From NCBI RefSeq assembly GCF_958298935.1, contig NC_084931.1, positions 15,899,334 to 15,963,333 on the forward strand: 64,000 bases of DNA, given 5' to 3'. The notes beneath the pieces are model-generated. The model made no database searches. It saw nothing but the letters and a program-made list of their open reading frames with translations, and was not told the DNA's origin. A program made the translations under genes and the position numbers. Below are positions 34,325 through 47,057 of the stretch, in pieces. Source of the DNA: Phragmites australis. Lineage: Eukaryota; Streptophyta; Magnoliopsida; Poales; Poaceae. Numbering within the stretch: position 1 is the stretch's first letter; each line of letters opens with the position of its first letter.

Positions 34325-34574
34325 TTTTCAATCTCCCATTTTTGGTGATTGATGACAACTCAATTAAAGCTTACAAAAGATGTATATGTTAAAAGATTTT
34401 AAATGCTTATGATACACAGAGCTCCCCTAAAGATGCGCATTGAATTGACTTCAATAAATTTGGCCTAAAATGCCAATTGCACAAATTTTAGGATATGTGA
34501 AGGCTCCCCTTATATCATAGCATCTATGGGGTGCAACAACAATATGTGTGCAACAACAATACAGGTCTTCCCAT
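34325..34574 (-). other. interior fragment of the first SIRE-like element
   Basis: About 250 bp that starts with the polypurine-tract side sequence and the GGTGATTGATGACAAC phrase also present at 35793. It breaks off where the second element's truncated LTR begins. Non-coding. Confidence 0.55.
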
Positions 34575-35777
34575 CCCTGTACAATCGCCTTGCTGCCGCT
34601 CCACACCAAGTCAGAGGGCCAATAAGCTCGAGCAACTCTGGCTCAAGTTACCGGCGAGTCACCAAAACTCTAAGGCACCAATATACCACTTGGTACAACC
34701 TGGGATCACTCCTTGTTTCACTCTCTAGATAGCAATCACCTAGCAACACTCTCTCTAAGCCTATAAGCACTAATCACTCACTAATCTTGTACTTAATTGC
34801 CTTGGATGATCATTGTAATCACTTTGGTGGCTTAGATGTCTTCTCAAGTGTCTCTGTATTTCTCTGGACTACAGCAGCATGCCACACCTTCAAACGGCTC
34901 AGAAAAGCTGTCAACACCAGATGATCCAGTGAGAACAGTAGTACTAAAACCGCATTATTCGGTGAGTACATTTTTTTGGAACTAACCATTGGAACCCCAC
35001 TCAAAGTATTTGCGAACACCGGACACTCCGGTGTATACTACATATCTATCACCGGACTATCCGGTGAGTACATTTGAGTCATCCGAACATTTGCTTCCTC
35101 TTTGTGTAAATTGCTCCTCTCTGTGTAAATTGATCTGGTGTAAGCCTCCGATGCAGTTTCTCTTGACACCGAACCATCCGGTCAGTTCATCCTCGTTCAT
35201 CAACACTTGGACTCGCCTTTGCAAGAATTGCTCTAGTAAAGCTTGTGGTGCACTCTTCCCACCATTGGACCTTCCAGTCCATTGTTCTTTGATCTTCAAC
35301 ACTTGTAACTCTCTATGCAAGAATTGCTCCAGTGTATATCTTCCACTGATCACCAGACCTTCTGTTGAGTTCAGCTTCTTATATCCCGAGCCAAAATACT
35401 TTGGTGTGTGCACCTTCTTCACCAACACCAGACCATCTGGTGGCTTCTTCAGTTCTACTCTACTTTATAGATAAAGCTCTGGTGCTACACCTTGCTGAGC
35501 ACTGGACTATCCGGTGAAGTCTTCAACCTTCTCTCTTCCTTTGTCAGAGATGCTCCGGTGAGTTCAACACATATAGCACCAGACCATCTGGTGACAGCAA
35601 TTCTCTTGGGACATCTCTAATTCAGTCAATCTTTGTCCTAGGTGCGGTGGATTCTTTATTATTGCGTCCATGAGACCTATTTAAGAATATACATAGAAAA
35701 CATGTTAGTTCCAATGACTATGTTGTCATTAATCACCCAAATCACAATCGTAGCCTAATAGGGTCATTTTTGCTACA
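34575..35777 (-). repeat. 3' LTR of the second SIRE-like element, truncated
   Basis: Corresponds to about 39530-40771 of the 5' LTR: shared CGCTCCACAC(C/T)AAGTCAGAGG and the ATTAATCACC...AGCCTAATAGGG end. It contains the same CCGG-centred palindromes (for example ACACCGGACACTCCGGTG near 35020). Confidence 0.8.
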
Positions 35778-37008
35778 GTGTCCACCTTTTTGGTGATTGA
35801 TGACAACACAACCAAAGCAAGTGGCAAATAATAAATGATACCAATTGTAGAGAGCACAAAACCTTACCACATTGCTCGGATGCATTTCTTACCATGTAGT
35901 CCTCCTTTGTGGCTCTCCATTTCTCCATTGTCACTATCTCCCTTGATGAACCTATGAAAGATGAGGCCAAATGTAGATGAGGCCCCATTTGTCAACCTTG
36001 GTATCTTACTTGTTCTCCACTAGGTATGCCTCTTGCTTTGGCCTTCAAACTTCTCCCCCTTTGTCAACAATAAAAAAGGGCTACAAACACATGTTGAACT
36101 CGAGGAAGAGCGTTAGAGCACATGGGAGAGAGTTTCATAAATTATGATCCAATGAAATGATACCAATTGAAATATATACCAATTGTAAAGGTTGGAGACA
36201 TTGATATCAATTGAAAAATACAAACAAGGATCATAATTCATGAAACTCACATGATATAATCTAAACTCTCCCGATATGTGTGCATACATATAATGAGACC
36301 CACTTGTGAATATCACTTATAGGAATGTAGCAATATATGCACATCTAGACAATAAGTAGAGGTAGGAAGTTTAAACATATCATGCATAGAGGTAATTTAA
36401 ATGTAGAAATGAATTGGTAATGATACCAATTGAAGCCTTTAAGCATTGCATACCTTCCAAGACGTGTTGATTGCTCCATAATACTATAAAAGATACATCT
36501 AACAATACATGTTAGTCTCAAAATCATGAAATATAGGATATGCTCCTCCTAAATGTGTTCATACAAATGTTGAATACTGTAGAGAGATACACACTTAATT
36601 TTGATAACAATAGAGATTTATCCTATAGATTGGATCATAGCATATGAAAGATACCAATGGTAAAACTAGTGCCATGAAAGGAACCTACAACTAATAAACC
36701 ATGTAGGTTGCTCACAAGAAAGAGATAAACACAAGTAACGTACCATATGAAAACCTACACTAGGCATTGCAACAAATTAAAATATGCATATGCAATTCTA
36801 GACAAGGCAAATGAGCTCTAATAGTGGAAAGATTTTGCATCTAGCTCAATTATCTCTTTTACCTTAGGATGGGGATTTGGATATATGATGATCATGATCT
36901 TCATTAATGCGCCCAATCTTATACACTTGGTTTATTTGCTGGAACCCTCACTTCATTTTGTGAGCCAAGTCTCCAAATCCCCATAGCCGTCTCAGGCTTC
37001 AAGTCTTC
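35778..37008 (-). other. 3' non-coding region of the SIRE-like element with repeated ATACCAATTG words
   Basis: AT-rich, no gene. The word GATACCAATTG or close variants occurs at about 35838, 36160, 36176, 36202, 36420 and 36650. On the minus strand it reads CAATTGGTATC, which contains the TGGTATC core of the primer binding site. See the finding. Confidence 0.6.
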
Positions 37009-38760
37009 TTGGGAACCCTTCATGTTAATGATGACTTCCTTCGGTATCTAAATGGGTTGGTTCCACCCCTGATCCTTTCTCCTAACCATATGTACAACCA
37101 CCTTGACATTTTCCTTCTTCTTGATCTTGTAATGGTTGCACTTGATCTTGTTCTTGTAGTTGGGCTTAGTGTAGATGTTGAAGGTCTTGTTAGAGAGGTT
37201 CACGATCTTTTTCTTCTCCTTGATCTCCTTCTTGACTTGCTTGCATTGGAAGGACTTGTGGCCTTCTTGATGATACTTGAAGCATGTCACAGTGGACCTC
37301 TCCGTAAGCTTCTTCACCATGATAGCATGGTTATCTTGAGGAGGTTGGACATGATTCTTGCCCTTTAATCATGCTAAGGTCTTCTTCAGCTTCTCTACTT
37401 CTTGCTTGAGCGCATCATTCTCTTGTGCAATGAGTTTATTAGATGATTCTACAACAACATTCTCAATGCATATCTCATTGCAAAAGAGTGAGATAGACAA
37501 ATCAATTAAATCCTCACAAGAAGTGAAAGCATTTGCCTTAGGCTTGAAATTAAAGAGTGAGGTAGATTGCTTCAAACGGACCTTAGTTTGAGATTAAATG
37601 CACTCAGATTTAGCTTGAAGCTCTCCACGCTCCTTGTTTAGCAAATTAAATTTGCTCAATAATTATTCATAATTAGAAACAAAGGTAGCATGAATGTCAT
37701 TCAGGACATTGAATTTTTTAAGTTATTTATATTATTTTAACGGCCCTTTTTTGCTCATAGATGAAATTAAGGAGTTATTCTTTAGAGAGAGAATCATCGT
37801 CGGATTTATCATCACTTACATCGCTATCCATACATTTGGTCATAAGGCACTTATAAGGTGACCTCAATACGACTTGCATGATGACGGCCTTGAGGAAGAG
37901 CTTCTCTTGGAGGGGAGGATGATTATGCTTTCATCACTTGAACTAGATTCTTCATCGTCGCTCACCCACCTTCCTATGCTTGTGATGCTTTGACTTTCCC
38001 CTTGTCTCACTCTTGTTCTTGGTCATCTTCTCCTGCTTGATATGATCAACTGTGTTGACCAAGTCTTCAATGGAGATTGGATGACCAATCTTGGCATTGA
38101 TCCTCTTCATATTCTTCTCTAATTTTGAGAAGAGCTTAACGATCTTGGGATCAATTTCTTCATCACTTGATGTACTTTGATCATCCTCTTTATTGCTCTC
38201 TTCATCTTGATCACTATCATCTTCGCTTGAGCTTGACTCTTGCTCTTTCCTCCTCATCCTTGCCTTCATGTGTTGACATTGAGCTTGGTTGCATATGAGA
38301 GCAAGGTTCTTGGTGTTGGATGAGGAAGAAGTTTCCACCCCCATATTCATGGTCATCTCATGGACGGTGATCTTGCCAAGCACTTGACTTGGAGTCATCT
38401 TCTTGATGTCATTGTTGTCGTAGATGATGGAGACTATCAATTTGTACTTTAGAACAAGAGTTTGAAGTATTTTTCTCACCACTTGATTACCGTCAATTGA
38501 CAAGAATATTCAAACGTGAGTACATGTCATTAGCATTTGTATGGGGTAGTTGTTTGATGTCATTGAGCTTAGTAACTAATACATGATATTTCTTATTGCG
38601 CACATCCTTTACGCCTTCATGTATTTCAATGAGACTAGTCCTAATATCATGTGCATTAGTGAGGGAATAAACATGATTAAATGTATCAATATTTAGAGAT
38701 GATAAAAGGATAATCTTCTTATTGGTGATATGTTGTCTCATCCCTTCCTCAGTGACTCTC
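37009..38760 (-). pseudogene. SIRE-like copia gag, frameshifted
   Basis: 38741-38493 encodes the UBN2-type gag start (SLTNAHDIRTSLIEIHEG). 38503-37952 continues with the second helix set (KILQTLVLKYKLIVSIIYD), an acidic Ser/Asp/Glu-rich tract and a basic end. 37575-37369 encodes a coiled-coil-like segment (NALKQEVEKLKKTL). 37320-37048 encodes a damaged zinc knuckle, CFKYHQEGHKSFQC, in which the second Cys of CCHC is Tyr. Frames are broken between these parts. Gag packages element RNA; this copy is decayed. Confidence 0.82.
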
Positions 38761-39000
38761 TAAACATCTAAACCTCGAGCTTGCAAATAACAAGACATTA
38801 TAATTTTTCATCGGGGAAAATTTGTGCCATCGAAGAGTGGAGCAGTATAGGAATCCATCCATACCCTAGACATCAACTTTCTAGGCGGTGAAGCCAAAAC
38901 TGATAACAATAAGACTAAAGCTCAAATGTCTTTTGAATTGGCTAAACCCTATGAAAGGTGAGAGGCTCTAAAACCAATTGTAGAGCTGGTGAAAGCCCTA

Positions 39001-39012
39001 GCTCTTATACCA
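39001..39012 (-). other. primer binding site of the second SIRE-like element
   Basis: On the minus strand TGGTATAAGAGC, one base from the usual TGGTATCAGAGC, just inside the 5' LTR. Confidence 0.75.
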
Positions 39013-39026
39013 CTTTTAAGGATCGG

Positions 39027-40771
39027 TGACATCATAAGAGGGGGAGGGGCGAATTCGGACATTAAAAACTATTCTAGTTGGCTCTAAAAACTTCACAAGA
39101 TAAAATTATATCAATTTCTATCTAAATGTGCTCTAAATTTATCTAGTGTGTACCGCTCAAAAGATTTGCAACCTATAGCCAATCCTAGCAAACTACTATA
39201 GGAAGATAAATGCAGAAGGTAGATTGTTAGTACGTAAATGCGGAAACATAAATAAGGTAGAGAGAGCAAACTCAGCACAAGACATTTTTATCCCGTGGTA
39301 TCAATGGTATAAATGCCACCCCTTGTCCACGTTGGAGATCCACCAAGGATATGCTCTCGAACGATACCCAGTCACGGCTCCTGAGCCACCAAGCCACCAA
39401 AGCAAGGTCTCAAATTGGATGAGCTGCCAAGCCACCAAGGCAAAGCCTCACCACTAGACTCTCTTCCTATCGCTTGCCGCCACGATCACTTCGGAGCCAC
39501 TAAGGCAAGAGTCTCTAAGTCCTCGTACAATTGCCTTGTAACCGCTCCACACTAAGTCAGAGGGTCAACAAGCTTGAGCAACTCTGGCTTAAGTTGTTGA
39601 CAAGTCACCAAGACCCAAAGGCACTGGCGTACCACTTGGTATAACCTAGGATCACTCCTTGATCCACTCTCTAGGCAGCAATCACCTAGCAACACTCTCT
39701 AGGCCTATAAGCACTAATCACTCACTAACCTTATGCTTAATTATCTTGGATGATCACTTTAATCACTTTGGTGGCCATGATGTCTTCTCAAGTGTCTCTG
39801 TGTTTCTCTGAACTCCAGCAGTATGCCACACCTTCAAATAACTGAGTGGAGGGGTATTTATAGCCTCAATCCCGCCAACTAGCCGTTTTTTCAATGGTTT
39901 AGAAAGGTTGTTAACACCGGATGATCCGGTGAGAACAATAGTACTAACACCAGGTCATTCGGTTAGTACATCTTCAGAAACTAGCTGTTGGAACCCCACT
40001 CAAAGCCATTGTCAACACCAGACATTCTGGTGTATACTACATCTCTATCACCACAGTATTCGGTGAGTACATTTGAGCCATCTAAGCCTTTGCATCCTCT
40101 TTATGTAAATTGCTCATCTCTGTGTAAATTGCTCTGGTGTAAGCCTCTGGTGCACTTCCTCTTGATACCAAAAGTTAGTTCATCCTCATTCATTGACACT
40201 TGGAATCGCCTCTACAAGAAATGCTTCGATAAAGCCTCCGGTGCACTCACTTACCATCACCAGACCTTCCGGTCCATTGTTCTCCGATCTTCAACACTTG
40301 CAACCCTCTCTTCAAGAATTGCTATGGCGTATATCTTCCATTGATCATCGAACCTTCTATTGAGTTCAACTTCTTCTGTTCCGAGGCAAAATACTACGTT
40401 GTGCACTTTCTTCACCAACACCGGACTATCCAATGGCTTCTTCAGTTCTGCTCTTCTCCGCAAATAAAGTTCCAGTTCTACACCTTGCTGAGCACCAGAC
40501 TATCTGGTGAAGTCTTCAGCCTTCTCTCCCCCTTTGTTAAATATGCTTCGGTGAGTTCAACACACAGAGCTCCAGACCATCCGGGGAGAGCAATTCTTCT
40601 GGGACTTCTCCAATTTAGTCAATCTTTATCCTGTCTACAGTGGCTTCTTTATGTATTGTATTTATGAGACCTACTAAAGCATTTACTTAACAAACATGTT
40701 AGTCCCAATGACTATTTTGTTATTAATTACCAAAATCACAATTATAGCCTAATAGGGCCATTTTCACTACA
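39027..40771 (-). repeat. 5' LTR of the second SIRE-like element (about 1745 bp)
   Basis: Low end TGACATCATAAGAGG, high end TTTTCACTACA. It contains about ten copies, in varying states of decay, of the palindromic word ACACCGGA-ta-TCCGGTG between 39910 and 40590, spaced about 55-80 bp. It lies directly against the RT coding sequence of copia element C at 40772. Confidence 0.8.
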
Positions 40772-41906
40772 GCATTTAGTTGGATCTGCACTATGCTTAG
40801 CTAGTAAATTCACTGCAAATGTAATATCATGGCTGGTGCAATTTACAGGATACATTAGCGCCCCAATGATACTGAGATATGGGACTTCAGGTCCCAATAT
40901 CTCTTCGTCATGCTCCCTAGGTCTGAATGAATCTTTATCCATATCAAGAGTTTTGATGACTATAGGTTTTTTTGATGGATATGCTTTATCCATATTGAAT
41001 TTCTCCAATATCTTTTGGATATAAGTAGATTGGTGCACAAGTACTCCTGAGGCAAGATGCTTGAGTTGAAGACCCAAGCCAAATTTGGTTTTACCCAAAT
41101 CATTCACCTCAAACACCATTTTTAGATGATTGTGTGCTTAATTTATATCTTGTATGTTTTCAATCATATTGAGATCATCAACATACACTAAGATGATACA
41201 AAATCCAATTGAGGATTTCTTTGTAAACAAATATGGGCAATAATTATTTTTGCAGTAACCCTTTTATAAAAGGAACCACACAATCGGTTGTACCACATCC
41301 TGCCCTACTATTTTAAGCCAAATGGTGACTTATTCAGTATAACACAATACATGTTGCAGTTTATATTTGGATTCAGAATTTTAAGTCATTCATGGACTTT
41401 CATGTAAATATCCGAATCAAGTGACCCATATATGTATATAGTCACTACATCCATCAATAGCATGGATAAGTTCTTTTGAACTGCCAGAGATATAAAGTAT
41501 TAGAACGTTATTCTACTCGTTACCAGAGAGTAAGTCTCATCAAAGTCAATGCCGGTTCTCTGTGTGAACCGTTGTGCTACAAGTTTTGCCTTATATCTCA
41601 CACCTCATTGTTTTCATTCTGTTTGCCGATGAAAACCCATTTTGATCCCACATGAAATGTGTTGTGGGGAGTAGATATTACAGATGTAAATACCACCTTT
41701 TTCTTAAGCGAACTTACTTCTACCCCAATTGCCTCCTTCTATTTGATCCAGTCTAAGCGCTTCATGCACTTTGCCATGGTTTTAGACTCTGGATCTATCT
41801 CGAGGTTTTTGGCTATCTTTAGGAGAAATAGATATCGACAACTATAATATTTCTATTATATGATTCTCCTGAATCAATATAATTTGTGAACATCTCTTGT
41901 ACTCAT
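40772..41906 (-). pseudogene. copia element C, reverse transcriptase
   Basis: Right to left: the RT N-terminal linker (ending near 41880), then broken RT frames, the active-site strand VYVDDLN at about 41190-41170, and the RT end VNDLGKTKFGLGLQLKHL through LLAKHSADPTK (41119-40772). It is cut on the right by the 3' LTR of the gypsy element at 41907 and on the left by a SIRE-like LTR. The catalytic YVDD is present but the frame is broken. Confidence 0.85.
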
Positions 41907-42802
41907 TGATAGGAGTATGGCCTGATCTTTTGAAAGATAATGTGATATGTCAATTTGTGGAGCTTTGATGTTGATAATCCAAAGGCTCAGACCGGAACTG
42001 ATCAAATCTCTCGCAACCACTACTCCGTTGTTATCAATCATGCTGAACATGGTTGACCTCATTAAGGAGCCTTTCCCTACAAGCGAATCGAGAACACAAG
42101 CAAGAGAATAGAAGAATAATCTTAAATTCTATTGCGAATTTAGATGAAGTTCATGAAGTTGGGGTTCCTAAAACCGAACAAGGGGCAAAACTGCAATGTG
42201 GTAGAATAATATAAGAAAACCCTGAGTTTAAACTATGATGGCTATTGAATATATATAGAGGGAGACATGAGGTGGTCAACTTAGGGTTGTGGGGCCATGG
42301 AGAGGGCGCACACAACCTGAGTTTGGACTCCAACACGCTTACAAGGCCCGATATAGCCAAAAATGATGATGCATCACCTTATGTCTTTGACTGTGATTGA
42401 TTTCAAATGAATCTAGGTGTGGGAGTCGATCCGTTGGAAAGGACTCATCGTAAGCTTTCCAGCAAGTACAAGAACACCTCAATTGAACTACTTATGCAAA
42501 AGTTATACTTGTTGTATTGACGTGTTGTCTGTAGACTTTGACTTGAGAATGACTTGGAGTCCAATTTAGCTTGGCCTTCGAGGGTGATGTCCAGGTGAGG
42601 TTTTGGTGCTTCTCTAATATTCTTAAGAAACAAAACATTACAAGTACTTAGTAGCATCACATCTTTTACCAAGAAAGTATGAACAGTGAGGAACGAGTTC
42701 ACCTTGTGGTTTAATTGTTGTGCATGCGCTCTTGTAATTGGCCTTTGTATGTCTTGAGGAGTATAAGTGTTGCACGTATCTGAAGGAGTGATGCCCTCAT
42801 CA
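41907..42802 (-). repeat. 3' LTR of gypsy element 2
   Basis: 896 bp, low end TGATAGGAGTATGGCC, high end GATGCCCTCATCA, followed by TTCTCCCACTC (reversed GAGTGGGAGAA, the polypurine tract). It aligns along its length with 48221-49121. Confidence 0.85.
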
Positions 42803-42949
42803 TTCTCCCACTCTTGAATTGGAGTTGTCCTCGACTCAAGCTCATCTTCTTCTCCTACATATGCTTTAAATTTGAAATGTTAAATGTGAGACTAACAAAA
42901 AAATCTACGGGTAGAACCAATTTATATGCATTGCCATTTATTTTCTCAA

Positions 42950-43760
42950 TTATCTAAATGGTCCATCAGATCTTGGTATCAATTTTGATTTTCTTAATTC
43001 TAGAAACCTATCCTTTCGCAAATGCAACCAAACTAAATCACCCAGTTCATATTTTATTTCTTTGCTACCTTTACTTCCAGCAACCCTATATTTTTCAATC
43101 ATATACTCTGTATTCTCTTTAGTTGTTTCATGCAACTTAAGAATAAATTTAGCATGCTTCTTAGCATCCAAATTAAGTTTTTCGAAGGTAGGTAAAGGTG
43201 TAAATCAATATGAGCACAACAATTAAATCTATACGCTACCTGAAACAGACTTACCTTGGTGGTGGAGTGTATAGACCTATCGTAAGAAAACTCAATATGC
43301 AGTAAACACTCTTTCAACATGCTCAAGTTCTTCTTTGAAACAACCCGCAACATGATGGATAATATGCGGTTCACAACCTCTATTTGTCTATTAGTTTGGG
43401 AATGATGCATAGTAATTTGTTCCAAAGTGATCTTCCAAAATAGCTCAAAAATTTTACATCATGATCTAAGACAATAGTATTAGGCACTCTATGTAGGTGA
43501 TTGATTTTCCTGAAAAACAAATTAGCTATGTTTGTAACATCATCGCTCTTGTGACAATGTATAAAATGTGCCATTTTAGAAAATTGATCCACAACTACAA
43601 ATATGCTATCCCTTCCCCTCTTTGTGTCTCATCTTTGGCCAAAAGAAGCGGGTGACCTGCACATCTTTAATCTTCTTTGCTCCAAAATGTGCCATCTAAC
43701 CTCCTCCATGCGCCTCCAATAACAAGAGATGAACGGAACTAACTGGAATGCATAGCTTGT
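42950..43760 (-). pseudogene. Ty3/gypsy integrase
   Basis: Right to left: a decayed zinc-binding region near 43750-43620, then the core with [18 protein letters not shown] (43592) and [13 protein letters not shown] (the DRD-like second acidic position), a continuation in another frame with [20 protein letters not shown] (43425-43099), and the C-terminal segment with YELGDLVWLHLRKDRF (43171-42950). At least two frameshifts separate the parts. Confidence 0.85.
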
Positions 43761-44059
43761 TAGCACGATAGAGCAAATCATCATTCAGCATATATTTATT
43801 TCATGTTTTTCCTTGTTTACAATGTTCAATCACTTCTTTAAAGTCCAAATCAGTAACATATAAGCCTTTAATGGTCTTTAAACCAAAAATCTTATGATCA
43901 AATTGAGATAACATGGTATAACATCTAGAAAGTGCATCAACAATTATATTGTTCTTACCTTTCTTATGCTTTATGATATATGAAAATGACTCAATAAATT
44001 CTACTCATTTAACCATTTAGCATGTCATTTATTCAGTTGAGCTTGACTCCTAATATGAT

Positions 44060-44930
44060 TTAGAGGTTCATGGTCAAAATATATAACAAATTCTTCAGGC
44101 CATAGATAATGTTGCCAATTTTCAAGCACATGAAATAAAGCATACAATAGGTAGAATAATTTAGAATTGGCTTACTTAACTTCTCGCTGAAATAAGCAAC
44201 TTGTTTACATTCTTGAATTAGCACACCCCCATTTTCATTCCTGCTAGCATCACACTCTATCTCAAAAGTCTTACCCAAATCCAGGAGTTGGAGCAATGGA
44301 GCATGTGGGAGCTTCTCTTTCAACAACTTGAATTTATTTTCTTGTGCAGGTCCCCATTTGAAAGCCACTCCTTTCTTTGACAACTCGTTCAATGGGGCAA
44401 GAATTGTGTTGAAATCCTACACAAAGCTCTGATAGAACCCTACAAGACTATGAAAGCTTCACAACTGTATGATAGTCTCAGAGGTTAGCTAGCTTTTAAT
44501 GGCCTCAATATTTGCTTCATCGACCTATATTCCCTCTGGAGTAACAACATAGCCAAGAAAAGAGACTTGATTCGTACAAAATATGTACTTTTTAAGGTTA
44601 CCAAACAAACATGCATCTCTCAAAGCCTTAAAAATAGCATGTAAAAAATCAAAGTGTAGTTCATATGACTTGCTATAAATCGATATATCATCAAAATAAA
44701 CCGCCAAAATTATTCAATGAAAGCACGTAAAACTTCATTCATCAATCGCATGAAAGAACTATGTGCATTACTTAACCCAAAGGACATCACTAACCACTCA
44801 TACAAGCCAAACTTAGTTTCAAATACAGTCTTTGTATATCAAAGCATAGTATAAAAGTTTTTAATCATAAATTTCAGAAAGGTCAGATTTGGTAGCAAGC
44901 ATAACACACCCTTTCAATTGAAACTAAAGC
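44060..44930 (-). pseudogene. Ty3/gypsy reverse transcriptase and RNase H
   Basis: 44707-44525 encodes the RT strand with VYFDDISIYSKS (YxDD as YFDD) and the CLFGNLKKYIFCTNQVSFLG segment. 44392-44060 encodes the RNase H domain start (AFKWGPAQENKFKLLKEKL and the LGKTFEIECDASRNENGG stretch). 44930-44750 is a decayed earlier RT part. Near 44840-45020 a segment of about 115 bp is tandemly duplicated, which breaks the frame. Confidence 0.87.
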
Positions 44931-45049
44931 ATCTTTGTATATCAAAACATAGCATGACAGCTCATTATCATAAATTTCAGCAAGGTCAGATTTGATAGCG
45001 CATAACACACCCTTTCAATTTAATTCTATTGGACTTTGAACTTGTAATC

Positions 45050-45380
45050 ACTTTATCCTTTTTGGCTGGAAAATCATGTTTTGCTACTTGCTTATTTTCA
45101 GATTCATGCTCACGCTCTTTTCTCTTATTTTCAGCTATCTCTTTTCATATTTTACAATTTCAGCAAGGGTGAAAGGTAGAAAAGTTATTTTCTTTCCTTT
45201 ATGCATGAGGGTGTACTTATTACTTCTGCCATGATGTGTTGCGTCAATATCAAACTCTCATGGCTGACCTAACAAAATTGAACATGCTTACATGGGCATT
45301 ACATCAAAATATGCAAAATCATGGTATGAACCAATGGAAAGATACACCCTAGTTGTTTGCATTACCTTCACTTTATCGTT
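45050..45380 (-). pseudogene. Ty3/gypsy protease, decayed
   Basis: DNA-level match to the protease segment of gypsy element 1 (2345-2638): shared CCATGATGTGTTGCGTCAAT and ATCATGGTATGAACCAATGG. The frame is broken, so no protease is encoded. Confidence 0.7.
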
Positions 45381-45587
45381 GTTGTTGAACCACTGAGTAT
45401 GGTATGGGTGAGGATGTGTTCTTGTTGGCAAGTCAAGCTTCTTGATAAAATATCAACTTAGTAAATTGTTGCAGCTTCCTCCATCGATAATAACATGAAC
45501 ACGACAATCCTTGACTATGAAGAACATTTGAAATAAATTGTGGCGTTGTAGCTTTTTCACTTGCTCCATTTTAGAGCTTAGAACATG

Positions 45588-47057
45588 CTACACAATGACG
45601 GTCCTATAATTCTCCATGGTAGTGACACTCAATACTTCCTTGCTATTGCTAGCCATCTCATGTTCATCCTCATCACCTGAATAGTCCGCTGCAAGAGCAT
45701 AATCATCCTCAATATCACTAACACTTACATAACCACCATCTTTGTTGCAATATATGCTCACTGACTTGAGCAATCCTTCATGACATGGCCTATTCTCTTG
45801 CAATGACTGTAAACAATTCCAGTTGTACAGCCTATGGAAGCAACTGAAGAAGAGCTCTTGGTTGGAGCCTGCACACTAATAGATTCTCTTACCTTGGGTG
45901 CATGTGATGGTGTCTGAGGTGCTACTGATGAAAGCACCCTACTCGAGGAAGGGGTAGCAGACCATGTAGCGCAAAGTGGGGCTATTTTAACTTGTCCTAG
46001 TGTTGATCTTGGTGTAGACGTGCTTCCAAAATTGTTTCTTAGCCTCTGCTGTTGTCTCTGTAATTCTTTTTCTACCAAATATGCAAGTTCGAACAATTTA
46101 GGAATGCTATCATATTCTTTAAAATCAACTATGTCCTGAATTTCATGTCTTAACCCCCATAAAAATGTGCCATAGTAGCCTCTTCGTCCTCAATAATATC
46201 ACAATGCAATATACTAATTTGTAGCTCCTAATAATATTCTTCTATGAATCTATTTCCTTGGTTTAAACGCTGTAATTTCTTACGCAAGTCTCATTTAAAA
46301 GAGGGTGGAATAAATCTATTACGCAAAGCAACCTTTAAAACATCATGTGTAGTAGGTGCTAACCTATCGTTGCATACCCTATTCCACCAAATGATGACAA
46401 AATTTTTAAATTTACTAGTGGCTTGCCTAACTTTATGCACTTCAGGAACTAAGTGAGCATTAAATTTCTCTTCTATCATCATCTCCCAATCTAGATATAT
46501 TTCAGCATCAGAAACACCGAAAAAGATGATATGGTAAACTTACTTAACTTTAGCAAATAGGTCATTATTAACACGTGCGCTATGTTGCTGAAAGTTATTA
46601 ACTCTCATACCTTATGGTTGAAAATAAGTTGGTTCCTTTGGCTTGCATCTTAGGCAGCTATTGTAGCATTGGCGTCGCGTTCTTGCCTCACAATATCATC
46701 ATCCGCGACGGGCTCCTAATGTTTAGCAAAAACATCAACTTGTGACACCTCATTCTGAGGTCCATTTGCACCATTGGGATGGCCCTTGGAACCATGAATA
46801 ACATGTCGTACTGGGGGCTGCTCTGGAATGTGAAGTTCATTCCTATTCAACCTATTAGTGAGATTAATAATAATGCAGTTAGTAGAACCTAGTGCATCAT
46901 CCATATGATGAAATCGGGTCTCATGGTGCTGAAGCATTTGTTGCAACTCATCTGTCTTCTTAGTTTGAACATTCATGCTATTAACCAGCTCATCAATGTT
47001 GTGTCCTTGAATCCTCATGAACTTCCGTGTCTCCTCCTCTAACATTCTACATGCCAT
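45588..47057 (-). pseudogene. Ty3/gypsy gag
   Basis: The start codon at 47057 begins MACRMLEEETRKFMRIQGHN, a helical N-terminal region to 46716. 46482-46291 encodes the retrotransposon gag core (FKNFVIIWWNRVC and LRNRFIPPSF). 46096-45758 encodes a Ser/Thr/Pro-rich stretch and a damaged zinc knuckle, YSHCKRIGHVMKDC, whose first Cys is Tyr. 45803-45588 runs into the following acidic linker. Frames are broken between the pieces. Confidence 0.82.

Larger units (their letters stand above)
34575..40771 (-). mobile_element. second SIRE-like copia element, gag only, no pol
   Basis: Reading right to left: 5' LTR (40771-39027), primer binding site (39012-39001), gag (about 38760-37048), a 3' untranslated region, and a 3' LTR (35777-34575) lacking its last ~500 bp. 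The interior is only about 3.2 kb, and no protease, integrase or RT segment was found. It is therefore a deleted or non-autonomous derivative that would depend on relatives for enzymes. It is inserted in copia element C together with the LTR at 33001-34324. Confidence 0.8.

Noticed and set aside
35838..36650. Multiple primer-binding-site-like words taken as several element starts
   Set aside because: None has an adjacent LTR end, and they fall within the 3' region of one SIRE-like element. Kept only as a motif finding.
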